DNA of 64,000 bases from Methylacidimicrobium sp. B4. GTDB lineage: Bacteria; Verrucomicrobiota; Verrucomicrobiia; Methylacidiphilales; Methylacidiphilaceae. The notes beneath the pieces were generated by a model. It was not told the origin of the DNA, searched no databases, and was given only the letters and a program-made list of their open reading frames with translations. Below are positions 1 through 9,414 of the stretch, one piece after another. How positions within the stretch are numbered: the first letter of the stretch is position 1; each line of letters starts with the position of its first letter. The stretch covers positions 1,364,001-1,428,000 of the forward strand of contig NZ_CP066203.1 in NCBI RefSeq assembly GCF_017310545.1, written 5' to 3'. A program made the position numbers and the translations under genes.

Positions 1-483
1 CTCAACTTCGGCTACGCCTACATCGCCGCACAAGAGCAGTGGGCCGGACTCCCCCAGGGGCCTTTGGCGGAGCAGCCCTACTCCACCTCCGTGGCCCGTC
101 AATACGGGCTGCCGGTCGATCCGATGGTCAACCTGGCGGCAGCCAACTACCCGTTCATCGGGTTTCCGACCAACTACGGCAACCTGATGGCGACCTACAA
201 GTTCAACAACGGCTTCGGCATATCCCTCTGGGGCATCACCGAGAGCGGCAATTACATCTTCTACACCTATTCGACCCGGATCCCGACCTGGTATACGCTA
301 AACGCCCGCCTCTTCTATGCCGCCAAGCGGTGGGAAGCGAGCCTCTACGTCTACAACCTGACCAACGAGGAGTACTGGCTTCCCGGAGCTCCCGGTTTCA
401 GCAATGCGCGGTTCATGAACTACGACTATATCGTTCCGCAGCTCCCCTTCTGGATCCAGGGCACGGTCCAGATCAACTTCTGA
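1..483 (+). CDS. TonB-dependent receptor, C-terminal end (partial)
   Basis: The reading frame is open from base 1, so only the last 160 residues of a larger protein are present. They look like the final strands of a TonB-dependent outer-membrane beta-barrel. Aromatic and small residues alternate, there is a W-E-A-S-L-Y-V-Y-N-L-T-N-E-E-Y-W stretch like the conserved receptor end motif, and the last residue is phenylalanine, as usual for outer-membrane proteins. Such receptors import iron chelates, vitamins or other solutes using TonB energy. The substrate cannot be read from this piece, since the plug domain lies outside the window. Family confidence is good. Confidence 0.75.
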   Translation, partial: LNFGYAYIAAQEQWAGLPQGPLAEQPYSTSVARQYGLPVDPMVNLAAANYPFIGFPTNYGNLMATYKFNNGFGISLWGITESGNYIFYTYSTRIPTWYTLNARLFYAAKRWEASLYVYNLTNEEYWLPGAPGFSNARFMNYDYIVPQLPFWIQGTVQINF

Positions 484-511
484 CCGCGGCACCTTACCGC
501 TTTACCGCGGT
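483..511. terminator. possible bidirectional terminator hairpin
   Basis: A 7-base inverted repeat (ACCGCGG at 483-489 and CCGCGGT at 505-511) lies between the convergent receptor gene and the following minus-strand gene. No clear T-run follows on either strand, so this is only a candidate transcription stop. Confidence 0.3.
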
Positions 512-538
512 GGCAGAGCTCCGCTCTGTCCGCCAGCG

Positions 539-1099
539 CTACTTGCGGGAGGGGCTCGCCGGAGCATTCACCTCGGCTGCCGCTTCCTCATCCGCCTTCA
601 GGATCAGCTCATCGAGCAGGGGCGCCATGGCAATCTCGAGGCGAAGCAGGGAAGGCTTGCGCGGATCGCCTTCTCCGCAACTCGACGTTCCGGCGAAGAG
701 ATAGGAGGCCAGCTCCTCCCGATCGGTCTCCGAGAGCGTGCGCAGCACTCGCACCGCCAGCTCCGGTTCGGCCGCGACGGCGTAGGCGGCCAGCATGGCC
801 GCTTCCACGTCCTCGATGGCGAGCAGCTCTTTTGCGCCCAGAAGCACGCCCCGCATGGTCGCCTCCGCCCTGGGCCCTCCCTCGATGAGCGAAGCCCGGA
901 CCCGCCGCAGGAGCGGCCGAAGCTTCTGATCGAGGACGCCGGGATACTCGGGAAGAGGGGCTTTCCGAAGGGCACCGCCCACGCTCTGGAACTCCGCTTG
1001 AAAATTCGGCACGCTCTCCGCCGCCCGGAGAGAGCCTCCCGCTCCCGCTATTAAGCCGATCCAGCACAGGCCAATGCTCACCCACCGTTTCTTGCTCAT
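539..1099 (-). CDS. secreted protein of unknown function
   Basis: 186 residues starting at the ATG at 1099, which has a GGAGAG ribosome site just upstream. The first 28 residues form a clear Sec signal peptide (K-K-R-W, hydrophobic core, then L-R-A-A-E). The mature part is helical and charged, with a lone S-S-C-G-E-G-D segment and an alanine/glutamate-rich tail. I recognise no domain. It starts 11 bases after the stop of the squalene-pathway fusion and probably shares its transcript, which may hint at a membrane or envelope role. That link is inference only. Confidence 0.6.
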   Translation of the reverse strand: MSKKRWVSIGLCWIGLIAGAGGSLRAAESVPNFQAEFQSVGGALRKAPLPEYPGVLDQKLRPLLRRVRASLIEGGPRAEATMRGVLLGAKELLAIEDVEAAMLAAYAVAAEPELAVRVLRTLSETDREELASYLFAGTSSCGEGDPRKPSLLRLEIAMAPLLDELILKADEEAAAEVNAPASPSRK

Positions 1100-1110
1100 G
1101 GTACTCTCCG

Positions 1111-3348
1111 CTACCCCCTTGCTTCCGCCATCGCCCATTTTCCGCTGGGAGAGGGCGACAATGCCTTCTCTTCTTCCGCCCGGTGCATCATCCGGACGGC
1201 GGAAATCCCGCTCTGGACCGCTCCCTCGATGGTGGCGGGGAGGCCCGTGTCGGTCCAATCCCCCGCAATCCAGAGATTAGGCCATTGGCTCCGCGGACCC
1301 GGTCGCAACCCGCATTCCGCTGGGCTCAGGGAAGGAGTGCCCCCTTGTGCCCGATAGAGAAAGGAATGGAGGAGCCGAGCCTCGGCCGCTTCCGGCAGCC
1401 GATTCCGAAGCTCTGCCATCACCCGGTCCGCTACGGCCTCCCGTGATAGCTCCTTCCAGGACTGAGCGGCGCTGATGACCACCGCGTATGCATGGCCGCA
1501 AGCCGAGCTCCTCCCCAAGATGCGTTCACGGGAAAAGAGCCAATGGAGGTCCGAGTCGAGGAAGCCGACTACGGTTTCCCGCGTCAGCGGCCGATCGGTC
1601 CAGAGGTAGAGATTGAGGATCGCTTCCTCCCCGATCGATCGGCAGATTGCTTGGAGCCGGCTCTCCGAGGGCAAGAGCGCGCGGAGGGAGTTCCAGGGCA
1701 GAGCGCTCACGACCTGGTCGACCTCCCGACGCTCCCCGGAGGCAAGTTCGATCGCCTCCAGCCGATCGCCAGCAAAGAGGAGCCGCCTCACCGGAGAACG
1801 ACAGACGAGGCTCCCGCCACAGTAACGCACGAGCCGCTCACACTCCTTGGCCAAGAGATCGCCCAGATCCACACCGCAAAAGGCCAGAGCCGAATCCTCC
1901 CGGCCGCCCAGGAGAGCCCGGCGGATGACGACCGTCAGCATCTGGGCCGAAGCTCGGCCGAGCTGCTGGTTGCAAGCGGCCAGGCAAAGAGGTTCCCAAA
2001 GGGCCCGGACGATCCCAGGGGACTGCTTTCTCCGCAGCACCCAGCGCTCCGCCGTTTCCCCCGGGAGAGGCTGTTCTCCGAGAATGAGCGAGCCGATCAG
2101 CCGGATGGCCGCCAGGCGATCTCCCCAGGATATCTCCCGATATCCGAGCAGGGCCCCCAGCAGATGCCAGGGAAAAGGAAGGGGCCAAGCCGCCAGGACA
2201 CTCTCCCCGGCACGACTGCGAAACGGAATCCGGAGGGGATCAATCCAGAGCAGCTTCCGCTCCGCACCCAGGGAACGGAGCAACCGGAGGGTCTCCCGGT
2301 AGCAGCCCATCAGAAGGTGCTGCCCGGTGTCGAGCCTCTCCCCGGTCTTGCCCTCGAGGAAGCTCCCCGCTCGGCCCCCGGCCTCCGCCCGCGCCTCCTG
2401 GAGCGTCACCCGGTCGCCGGAGATCGTCGCCTCCACCGCCGCCGCCATGCCCGCCAGCCCGGCTCCCAAGACAACCAGGTTCCGAGGCGGATTCCAGGAG
2501 AGGCGGCGATCTCGAAAGAAAGCAAGGAGGGCGGCCACCATCCTTCCGGCGCGCTCAAGCTTCCCCATCCGGCCGGCACCAGAGAAGACCTGAAAATCCG
2601 CCTTGCGAATCTTCTCGAGGATTGCCTGATAGACCGCTCGCATCGCCTCGGAAGCGACCAGCTTCCGTTGATCCTCGGGATGGATCCACCGGCGCGAACG
2701 GGCAAAGTAATGCTTGGCGCGAAGGTATTGGAAGAGGCAGAGATCGTGCATCTCCCGGCTCCACTTGCCCTGAAGAATGTCCTCGACGCCGAGCCCGAAC
2801 TCGGCAAGCTCCTCTTCCGGCAGATAGACCCGGCCGATGGCAGCATCCTTCTGGACGTCGCGCAGAATATTCGTGATCTGGAACGCCATGCCCAAGTCTT
2901 CCGCGTAGGAGCGGCTCTCGGGCCTTTGGCAGCCAAAGATTTCGATGCTCACCAAGCCCACCGCGCTGGCGACCCGCCGACAATAGACCTCGAGCTCGGC
3001 GAAGGTCCGGTACCGGCTCTGCCCCAGATCCATCTCGACTCCGTTGACGACCTCATCGAGGGGCTCTCGGGCGACCCGATAGCGACGAAGGACCGACGCC
3101 AGCTCTTTGCCCAGCGGCGAGAGGGGCTCTCCCTGGTATGCCCGATCGATCTCGCCGCGCCAAAACGCAATTCCCTCCTGCTTCTCGGCGAGAGAGAGGG
3201 AAGAGGAATCGGCCAGGTCATCGACGATCCGGCAGAAGCCGTAGAAGACGGCCATGGCTTGCCGTCTTTCCCTCGGGAGGCAAAAGAATGTGGCGGCCAG
3301 ATTTGACCCGCTGCGCGCCGTGAGCGATTGCCCCGTCTCCGTTTCCAT
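1111..3348 (-). CDS. hpnDE: HpnD-HpnE fusion: presqualene/squalene synthase plus FAD-dependent hydroxysqualene dehydroxylase
   Basis: 745 residues from the ATG at 3348, preceded by AAGGAG at 9-base spacing; the frame stays open further upstream but lacks such a site. Residues 1-285 are a trans-isoprenyl diphosphate synthase of the HpnD type, with Asp-rich motifs I-V-D-D-L-A-D-S (41-48) and L-R-D-V-Q-K-D (162-168). From about residue 290 a second enzyme begins with an FAD-binding V-L-G-A-G-L-A-G motif and an HpnE/phytoene-desaturase-like body ending in a typical W-I-A-G-D-W-T-D-T-G-L-P-A-T segment. In the HpnC/D/E route, HpnD makes presqualene diphosphate, HpnC hydroxysqualene and HpnE squalene, the hopanoid precursor. 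HpnC is not in the window. The two enzymes are normally separate genes. Confidence 0.85.
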   Translation of the reverse strand: METETGQSLTARSGSNLAATFFCLPRERRQAMAVFYGFCRIVDDLADSSSLSLAEKQEGIAFWRGEIDRAYQGEPLSPLGKELASVLRRYRVAREPLDEVVNGVEMDLGQSRYRTFAELEVYCRRVASAVGLVSIEIFGCQRPESRSYAEDLGMAFQITNILRDVQKDAAIGRVYLPEEELAEFGLGVEDILQGKWSREMHDLCLFQYLRAKHYFARSRRWIHPEDQRKLVASEAMRAVYQAILEKIRKADFQVFSGAGRMGKLERAGRMVAALLAFFRDRRLSWNPPRNLVVLGAGLAGMAAAVEATISGDRVTLQEARAEAGGRAGSFLEGKTGERLDTGQHLLMGCYRETLRLLRSLGAERKLLWIDPLRIPFRSRAGESVLAAWPLPFPWHLLGALLGYREISWGDRLAAIRLIGSLILGEQPLPGETAERWVLRRKQSPGIVRALWEPLCLAACNQQLGRASAQMLTVVIRRALLGGREDSALAFCGVDLGDLLAKECERLVRYCGGSLVCRSPVRRLLFAGDRLEAIELASGERREVDQVVSALPWNSLRALLPSESRLQAICRSIGEEAILNLYLWTDRPLTRETVVGFLDSDLHWLFSRERILGRSSACGHAYAVVISAAQSWKELSREAVADRVMAELRNRLPEAAEARLLHSFLYRAQGGTPSLSPAECGLRPGPRSQWPNLWIAGDWTDTGLPATIEGAVQSGISAVRMMHRAEEEKALSPSPSGKWAMAEARG

Positions 3349-3532
3349 CGATCGCGTCTCCTTATTAGCGATTCTTGTGGAAATGCCGAGAACGGATTTC
3401 CGTTCGCTTCCCCGCATTCGATCCGGAGGCGGAGAGAGGCCAGCCTCGCTGACGGAAGGCTTGCCTTTCTCGATGCCTGGGAAATAATCGCATCGCTTGC
3501 ACGAGCATCGTGCCGGCGCGAACGCTTTTCCG

Positions 3533-4513
<981 letters not shown>

Positions 4514-4536
4514 AGTCGTCCGCCGCCGCTCGCCCC

Positions 4537-5823
4537 ATGATCGCCGCCCCGGGTCGGGATCTTCGGAATACGGTGTGGCGCATCAACCTGTTCCAGCTCT
4601 TCAACACCGCTTCCTTCACCCTCGTCAACGGGGTCCCCATGATCCTCTTTTTCCGGGAGCTGGGGGCCTCCGACTTTCTGCTCGGGATCGTCGCCTCCCT
4701 CGGCCCCCTGCTTAATCTCCTGCAGATTCCGGCGACCCGCTACCTGCCCCAGATCGGCTACCAGCGCCTTGTGGTTGGAGGATGGTCGCTTCGCACCGGC
4801 TTTATCGCCGGCATGGCGCTGCTCCCATGGGCGGTCCCCCGGATCGGCCACGAAGCCGCAACAGCGACGATGCTCTTCTTGCTCTTGGCCTACAACGCCT
4901 CCCGAGGAGCCTCTCTCTGCGGCTTTCTCCCTTGGATGGCCTCGTTGATTCCGGAAGGTTCGCGTGGATGGTATCTGGCTCGGGATCTTTTTTTCTCAGC
5001 CGCGGCCAACCTGCTCATCCTGGCGAGCTCCTTCCTTCTCTTTCGTGGGCCTTCTTCCCTCACGACCTTTTCCTGGATCTTCTGGGGAAGCTTCGCCGCT
5101 GGGATCTGCAGCCTTTCCCTTCTCCAGAAGGTGCCGGACGTTCCGGTCGCCGTCGCCGACCGGAGTGGGTTCAAGGGTACCCAAAAGCCTTGCGGGAGTC
5201 GTGGGTTGCTCGATCTCCTTGTCTTCAACGCGTTGACCGCAAGCTCCCTCGCGGCGGGCGCGGTCTTCTGGGTTCCTCTGCTGCAAGCCGAGTACCGGTG
5301 GAGCCCTGCCGCTCTCTTCGGGCTCTTGGCCAGTCAGAGCGGAGTAATCCTGCTCTGCCTCGTCTTCTTGCGGAACCGGATCGACCGGTTCGGCAACCGG
5401 CCGGCTCTCTTCGCGTCGGTCTTTGCCATGGTGATCTGCTTTGTCCTCTGGATGGCGATCGCTGCGCGTCAGCTCCCCATCCACCCGATCACCCTGGCGA
5501 TGCTCGTCGGTTCCTGGGGCATCGGGTTCTCCTGCTTTCAAGTCGGGAATGTCCATCTGGCGATGCAGCTCGCTCCTCGGGAAGGCCGCAGCGAATATTT
5601 TGCCCGCTTTAGCGTGGTCAACAGCCTGGCATTGGGAGCGGGTCCCATCCTCTGGGGAGGCTTCCTCGCTTCCTTCCGGGGTGGACATCGCTCGATCGGC
5701 CCCTGGGAAATCGACGCCTACGCCATCCTCTTCCTCTGCTTGAGCCTGCTCATGGCGGCGAGCCTCTTCTTTTTGGCTCGTCTTCCCGGCGAGAAGCCTT
5801 CGGAATCGCCCCCCGCACGATGA
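4537..5823 (+). CDS. MFS-type transporter
   Basis: 428 residues with about twelve hydrophobic segments arranged as two six-helix halves separated by a charged loop near residues 195-215. The family assignment rests on overall shape and an N-terminal pattern (F-N-T-A-S-F-T-L-V-N-G-V-P-M-I-L-F-F) typical of small MFS permeases. The substrate is unknown. I chose the ATG at 4537, after the stop of the upstream gene; an in-frame GTG at 4495 would overlap that gene by 19 bases. Co-location with a polyamine-type enzyme makes a polyamine or related amine a possible cargo, but that is speculation. Confidence 0.7.
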   Translation: MIAAPGRDLRNTVWRINLFQLFNTASFTLVNGVPMILFFRELGASDFLLGIVASLGPLLNLLQIPATRYLPQIGYQRLVVGGWSLRTGFIAGMALLPWAVPRIGHEAATATMLFLLLAYNASRGASLCGFLPWMASLIPEGSRGWYLARDLFFSAAANLLILASSFLLFRGPSSLTTFSWIFWGSFAAGICSLSLLQKVPDVPVAVADRSGFKGTQKPCGSRGLLDLLVFNALTASSLAAGAVFWVPLLQAEYRWSPAALFGLLASQSGVILLCLVFLRNRIDRFGNRPALFASVFAMVICFVLWMAIAARQLPIHPITLAMLVGSWGIGFSCFQVGNVHLAMQLAPREGRSEYFARFSVVNSLALGAGPILWGGFLASFRGGHRSIGPWEIDAYAILFLCLSLLMAASLFFLARLPGEKPSESPPAR

Positions 5824-5917
5824 GCGCCGGCTCGTGGAGCCGACCTCCAGAAGGGTTTGAACAGTTGATTAATTATTTGATCTTTTTCAATCTTTCTTGT
5901 AGATTTCAACTGACCGT

Positions 5918-6066
5918 GGCCGTCCTGGACGGCCCTACGGCGAGTTCCGCCGGAAGTCACGCCTGTGGAGAGGAGGGCTCTGGCTCGGCACGCAAGCGCC
6001 GGGTGAAACCAGCCTCGACGAAGCAGGAAGTCAGCTTTGTTCCTGTTTAGGCAGGAATGAGCAAGT
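5918..6066 (+). mobile_element. solitary right end of an IS200/IS605-type element: tnpB 3' tail and omega-RNA-like region
   Basis: The 340-base gap between the MFS and transhydrogenase genes (5824-6163) holds a relic, not a gene. One frame ending at the TAG at 6048-6050 reads A-C-G-E-E-G-S-G-S-A-R-K-R then V-K-P-A-S-T-K-Q-E, a typical C-terminus of IS605-family TnpB. Its DNA carries CGACGAAGCAGGAAGTC, a phrase that recurs at the ends of such elements. Three compact hairpins are visible: GGCCGTC/GACGGCC (5918-5934), CGGCG/CGCCG (5938-5952) and TTCCTG/CAGGAA (6040-6057). The last fits the element's subterminal hairpin and the set fits an omega-RNA scaffold. No nuclease or TnpA-coding sequence remains upstream. 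Bases 5824-5917 are AT-rich without recognisable coding. Confidence 0.7.
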
Positions 6067-6101
6067 CTGACGGAACGGTTGCGAAAACTCTTTTTGCTCC
6101 C

Positions 6102-6131
6102 TTGATTCCCGAAGAGGCGGCATCCTATAGT
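6102..6131 (+). promoter_or_regulatory. sigma70-like promoter for the transhydrogenase gene
   Basis: TTGATT (6102-6107) and TATAGT (6126-6131) are separated by 18 bases, close to the housekeeping consensus. The predicted start of transcription lies about 25 bases before the ATG at 6164. It sits just downstream of the TnpB relic. Confidence 0.55.
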
Positions 6132-6163
6132 GGGTGCCCTTTTCCAAGGAAAGGACCGACCGC

Positions 6164-7315
6164 ATGATCTTGGCAACTTGTCGCGAAACGCTGCCAGGGG
6201 AAAACCGGGTTTCTTTCATTCCCGAGGGAATCCCCGCCCTGACCAAGCTGGGCTTCGAAGTCATGCTCGAATCGGGTGCGGGGGAGGCCGCCGGATTTTC
6301 CGATCATGCCTATCAGGAAAAAGGCGCACGCCTGGAAAGCCGCGGCGAGGTGCTCCGGCAAGCCCAGATCCTTTGTCAATTCCATGCTCCCTCCTCAGGG
6401 GACATCGAGGCGCTCTCTCCTGGGGCCGTAGTGCTCTCGCTTCTCTACCCCTTATCCCGTCTTCCACTCGTTGAGGAGATGGCCAAGAGGGGGCTCACCG
6501 TCTTTGCCCTCGACCTGCTTCCCAGGATCAGCCGGGCCCAGTCGATGGACGTGCTTAGCTCCCAGAGCACGGTGGCGGGCTATCGTGCCATTGTGCTGGC
6601 TGCCTCTTCCCTGCCCCGTTTCTTTCCCATGCTGATGACTCCCGCCGGAACGATCCCGCCGGCACGTGTCTTTGTCATTGGTGCGGGCGTGGCCGGATTG
6701 CAGGCGATCGCGACGGCGCGACGCCTTGGGGCCGCCGTCGAGGCACACGACGTTCGTCCGGTGGCCAAGGAGCAGGTCGAAAGCCTGGGTGCCAAATTTG
6801 TCGGGCTCGAGATGGAGCGGGAGAAGGCGGAGGACAGATCGGGTTACGCCAAGGCTCAATCGGAAGAGTTCCTCCGGCGCCAGCGCGAGCTGATCGCCAC
6901 CCAATGCCAAAAGGCCGATGTCGTCGTCACGACAGCCCTCATTCCAGGCAGGCGAGCACCCGTTCTCATCTCCAAGGAGGCCGTGGCAAGGATGCGAACA
7001 GGGTCAGTCATCGTCGACCTGGCGGCGGAGCAAGGCGGAAACTGCGAGCTCACCGAGCCCGGGCTGACCGTCGTTCGCTCCGGAGTCACCCTGCATGGCC
7101 CCCTCAATCCGGCATCCGGGCTGGCACCGCAGGCGAGCCTCTTTTATTCCAAGAACCTCCAGGCCTTTCTCGCCCTCCTGGTCAAAGACGGAGCGGTACA
7201 GATTCAGCCGGAGGATCCGATCTTCGAGCAGACGCTCATCTGCCGGGACGGGCAGATCGTTCATGAAGCCGTTCGCAAGGCGCGCGAAGCCGCTCGCCCC
7301 GCATCGGCTGCGTGA
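6164..7315 (+). CDS. pntAA: NAD(P) transhydrogenase subunit alpha part 1 (PntAA-type), standing alone
   Basis: 383 residues of the alanine dehydrogenase/PNT family. The N-terminal domain begins R-E-T-L-P-G-E-N-R-V-S-F-I-P-E, and a Rossmann fold carries V-F-V-I-G-A-G-V-A-G-L-Q-A-I at about residue 165. The Y-A-K-A-Q-S-E-E-F segment and the G-G-N-C-E-L-T-E motif are characteristic of the NAD(H)-binding dI part of proton-translocating transhydrogenase rather than alanine dehydrogenase. The start at 6164 has AAGGA upstream and agrees with the promoter. The membrane parts (PntAB, PntB) normally follow immediately, but here a convergent gene does, so the partners must be elsewhere or the protein acts alone. 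Confidence 0.8.
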   Translation: MILATCRETLPGENRVSFIPEGIPALTKLGFEVMLESGAGEAAGFSDHAYQEKGARLESRGEVLRQAQILCQFHAPSSGDIEALSPGAVVLSLLYPLSRLPLVEEMAKRGLTVFALDLLPRISRAQSMDVLSSQSTVAGYRAIVLAASSLPRFFPMLMTPAGTIPPARVFVIGAGVAGLQAIATARRLGAAVEAHDVRPVAKEQVESLGAKFVGLEMEREKAEDRSGYAKAQSEEFLRRQRELIATQCQKADVVVTTALIPGRRAPVLISKEAVARMRTGSVIVDLAAEQGGNCELTEPGLTVVRSGVTLHGPLNPASGLAPQASLFYSKNLQAFLALLVKDGAVQIQPEDPIFEQTLICRDGQIVHEAVRKAREAARPASAA

Positions 7316-7457
7316 TCGTTCGCCAGTCGGCGAGAGCCTTGCTCCGGGATTTGCGGGCATCGAGAACGTTCTGCCCCCTCTTCCAAAGGCCAGGATGGTC
7401 TTCGGCGACGCGAAAAAGCCTCCACCACCGAGCCCACTGCCCCTTTCTGGCCGTATT

Positions 7458-8420
7458 TCAGGGGATCAGCACGATCTTGCCCAAGGCTCCGGGCTCCATC
7501 ACCCGCCGGTGGGCCAAGGCTGCCCGCTCGAGCGGCAGCTCTTCCCGCACGATCGGCCGGAGGGTCCCGCCCGCGAGCCCCGCTTCGAGTGCCGCACGAA
7601 TGCTCGCCATCTCCCTGTCCGAGGCGCGAAAGAGAGAAACGCCCAGGATGCGGGCCTCCCGGGAGAGAATGGCACGGGGATCGACCTCGACCGAGCCCCG
7701 GGAACCGATCACGACGGCCCGCCCTCCGACCGCGAGAAGATCGAGATCCTTGCCGAGGTTGACGTTCGCAAGCATCTCCAGGATGACGGCGACACCTTCC
7801 CCCTGCGTCCACTCCCGGATCTCTTCTCCGTGCGTCTCCGACCGATGGTCGACGACCGTCTCGGCCCCCTGCTCCCTTGCGAGCTTGCGGCCCTCCTCCG
7901 TTCCTGCGGACGCAGCCACACGACACCCGGCAGCCGTGGCCAGCTGAATCGCTGCGAGGCCCACGGCACCGCTCCCTCCATGAACGAAGACCCTCTCGGA
8001 GGGCAGGGCCCGAGCCGTTTGAAAGAGGGCGCGATAGGCGGTGGCGTACGGAATGAAGACTCCGGCGCCTTCTGCATAGGAAATCGATTCCGGAAGCCTG
8101 CCGATCTGCCCTTCCTCGCAAAGAGCGCACTCGGCGTAGGTTCCGGAGAGGCTGCCCCCGACATAGACCCGGTCGCCCGGCTTCACGCCCAAAACCCCTT
8201 CTCCCACCCTTTCGACCCGGCCTGCGGCATCTCGTCCAGGAGTATAGGGTAGAGAAGGAAGCACGCCGAAACGGCCGGAGCGGATGTAGGCATCGAGCGG
8301 ATTCACCCCTGCGGCCTCAACCCGCAACAGAACCTGGCCGGGAGCCGGCTCCAAGTCCGCCACCTCCTCGAGCACCATCACCTCGGGCTCTCCGAACGCA
8401 TGAACCCGAATCGCCTTCAT
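7458..8420 (-). CDS. zinc-independent medium-chain dehydrogenase/NADPH:quinone oxidoreductase
   Basis: 320 residues of the MDR superfamily, quinone-oxidoreductase (zeta-crystallin-like) branch. An N-terminal GroES-like domain starts [14 protein letters not shown], followed by P-G-R-D-A-A-G-R-V and a nucleotide-binding G-G-S-G-A-V-G-L-A-A-I-Q-L-A. The cysteines that bind structural and catalytic zinc in alcohol dehydrogenases are absent. It probably reduces quinones or unsaturated carbonyls with NADPH. Its ATG overlaps the mogA stop (ATGA), so it is the last gene of the moeA-moaC-mogA transcript; no biochemical link to molybdopterin is evident. Confidence 0.8.
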   Translation of the reverse strand: MKAIRVHAFGEPEVMVLEEVADLEPAPGQVLLRVEAAGVNPLDAYIRSGRFGVLPSLPYTPGRDAAGRVERVGEGVLGVKPGDRVYVGGSLSGTYAECALCEEGQIGRLPESISYAEGAGVFIPYATAYRALFQTARALPSERVFVHGGSGAVGLAAIQLATAAGCRVAASAGTEEGRKLAREQGAETVVDHRSETHGEEIREWTQGEGVAVILEMLANVNLGKDLDLLAVGGRAVVIGSRGSVEVDPRAILSREARILGVSLFRASDREMASIRAALEAGLAGGTLRPIVREELPLERAALAHRRVMEPGALGKIVLIP

Positions 8421-8923
8421 CCTCCCTCCTTCTGCTCCCGCAACCGCGGTCGGAAGCCTTGGATATGGTCGAGGCATTCGGCGATTGCCGGTCCGAGAAG
8501 CGCAAGGCATTCGCGCACCGCGGAAGGTCTCCCCGGCAGGTTGATGATCAGGCAGCGACCGCGAATGCCGGCGGTCGCCCGAGAGAGTATGGCGGTCGGA
8601 ACCCGGGCATACGAGAGAGCGCGCATGATCTCTCCAAACCCGGGCAGCTCCTTGTGCAGGACTTGGCGGGTCGCCTCCGGGGTCACGTCGCGAGGAGCGG
8701 GGCCCGTACCCCCGGTCGTGATGGCCAGGGCGCACTCATCCTGATCGGCAAGGCGGCGGAGTGCGGAGGCGATCCGCTCCTCTTCATCGGGAAGCAGGAT
8801 TCGGACAAACTCGATCGGTTCGGCAAAGAGCTCCTCGACCACCCGCTCGATCTCCGGGCCGCTGCGGTCCTCGTAGATCCCACTGTGCGCGCGATCGCTC
8901 AGGGTAATCCGGCCGACCTTCAT
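8417..8923 (-). CDS. mogA: molybdopterin adenylyltransferase (MogA/MoaB family)
   Basis: 168 residues, normal length for the family. It starts [15 protein letters not shown] and contains the pterin-binding [17 protein letters not shown] motif around residue 70. The enzyme adenylates molybdopterin, preparing it for molybdenum insertion by MoeA. Its start and stop each overlap the neighbouring gene by ATGA, giving tight coupling to moaC upstream and to the oxidoreductase downstream. MogA and MoaB cannot be separated on sequence alone here, but the moeA-moaC setting supports a cofactor role. Confidence 0.88.
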   Translation of the reverse strand: MKVGRITLSDRAHSGIYEDRSGPEIERVVEELFAEPIEFVRILLPDEEERIASALRRLADQDECALAITTGGTGPAPRDVTPEATRQVLHKELPGFGEIMRALSYARVPTAILSRATAGIRGRCLIINLPGRPSAVRECLALLGPAIAECLDHIQGFRPRLREQKEGG

Positions 8924-9414
8924 TGCCCTTCCCTCCCCGCAACCGGCTCCTTCTCCTTCTTGAGGAGGCGCACCCCCTCGATCGACATGCCCTTGTCGAC
9001 CGCCTTGCACATGTCGTACAAGGTCAATGCCGCAACCGCAACGGCCGTCAGCGCTTCCATTTCGACACCGGTCTTTCCCACCGTCTCCGCTGCGGCGAGA
9101 ATCCGGACCCGATCCGGCTCGACCGCGAACCGAACTTCTACATGGTGGAGAGGCAGCGGATGACAGAGAGGAATGAGGTCCGCCGTCTTCTTTGCCCCCA
9201 GGATCCCGGCTACCTGGGCGACGGTGAGCACGTCCCCTTTGGGGAGGGCCTCCTTCCGGAGCTTTTCGACCGTCTCCGGGGCCAGCCGCAAGATCCCCTC
9301 CGCAACCGCCCGGCGATTCTGGTCCTCCTTCTCAGTCACGCGGACCATGCGTGCGCGCCCAGCGTCATCGAGATGGGAGAAGGAGGCGGAGGAAGGGGTC
9401 GAGGAGGGCTTCAT
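8920..9414 (-). CDS. moaC: cyclic pyranopterin monophosphate synthase MoaC
   Basis: 164 residues, full length. It converts the MoaA product (3',8-cyclo-7,8-dihydro-GTP) to cPMP in molybdenum cofactor synthesis. Diagnostic segments are [24 protein letters not shown], and [10 protein letters not shown], which holds the catalytic Asp/Lys pair. The start at 9414 is chosen because it overlaps the moeA stop (ATGA), like the other junctions of this operon; a longer open frame upstream is the moeA shadow. moaA, moaD and moaE are not in the window. Confidence 0.92.
   Translation of the reverse strand: MKPSSTPSSASFSHLDDAGRARMVRVTEKEDQNRRAVAEGILRLAPETVEKLRKEALPKGDVLTVAQVAGILGAKKTADLIPLCHPLPLHHVEVRFAVEPDRVRILAAAETVGKTGVEMEALTAVAVAALTLYDMCKAVDKGMSIEGVRLLKKEKEPVAGREGQ

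Noticed and set aside
1492-3306. 604-codon plus-strand open frame opposite hpnDE
   Set aside because: It lies wholly antisense to a gene with clear motifs, is rich in Arg, Pro and Gly, shows no domain, and is expected from GC-rich codon use.
5820-6050. 76-codon frame as an independent gene
   Set aside because: The first half has no coding character and the second half is a tnpB tail, so I treat it as a transposon relic.
7316-7457. hairpin TCGCC/GGCGA in the convergent gap after pntAA
   Set aside because: Stem of only five pairs with no T-run; too weak to call a terminator.
7095-8252. 385-codon plus-strand open frame across the pntAA end and opposite the oxidoreductase gene
   Set aside because: Overlaps two real genes in other frames and shows shadow composition.
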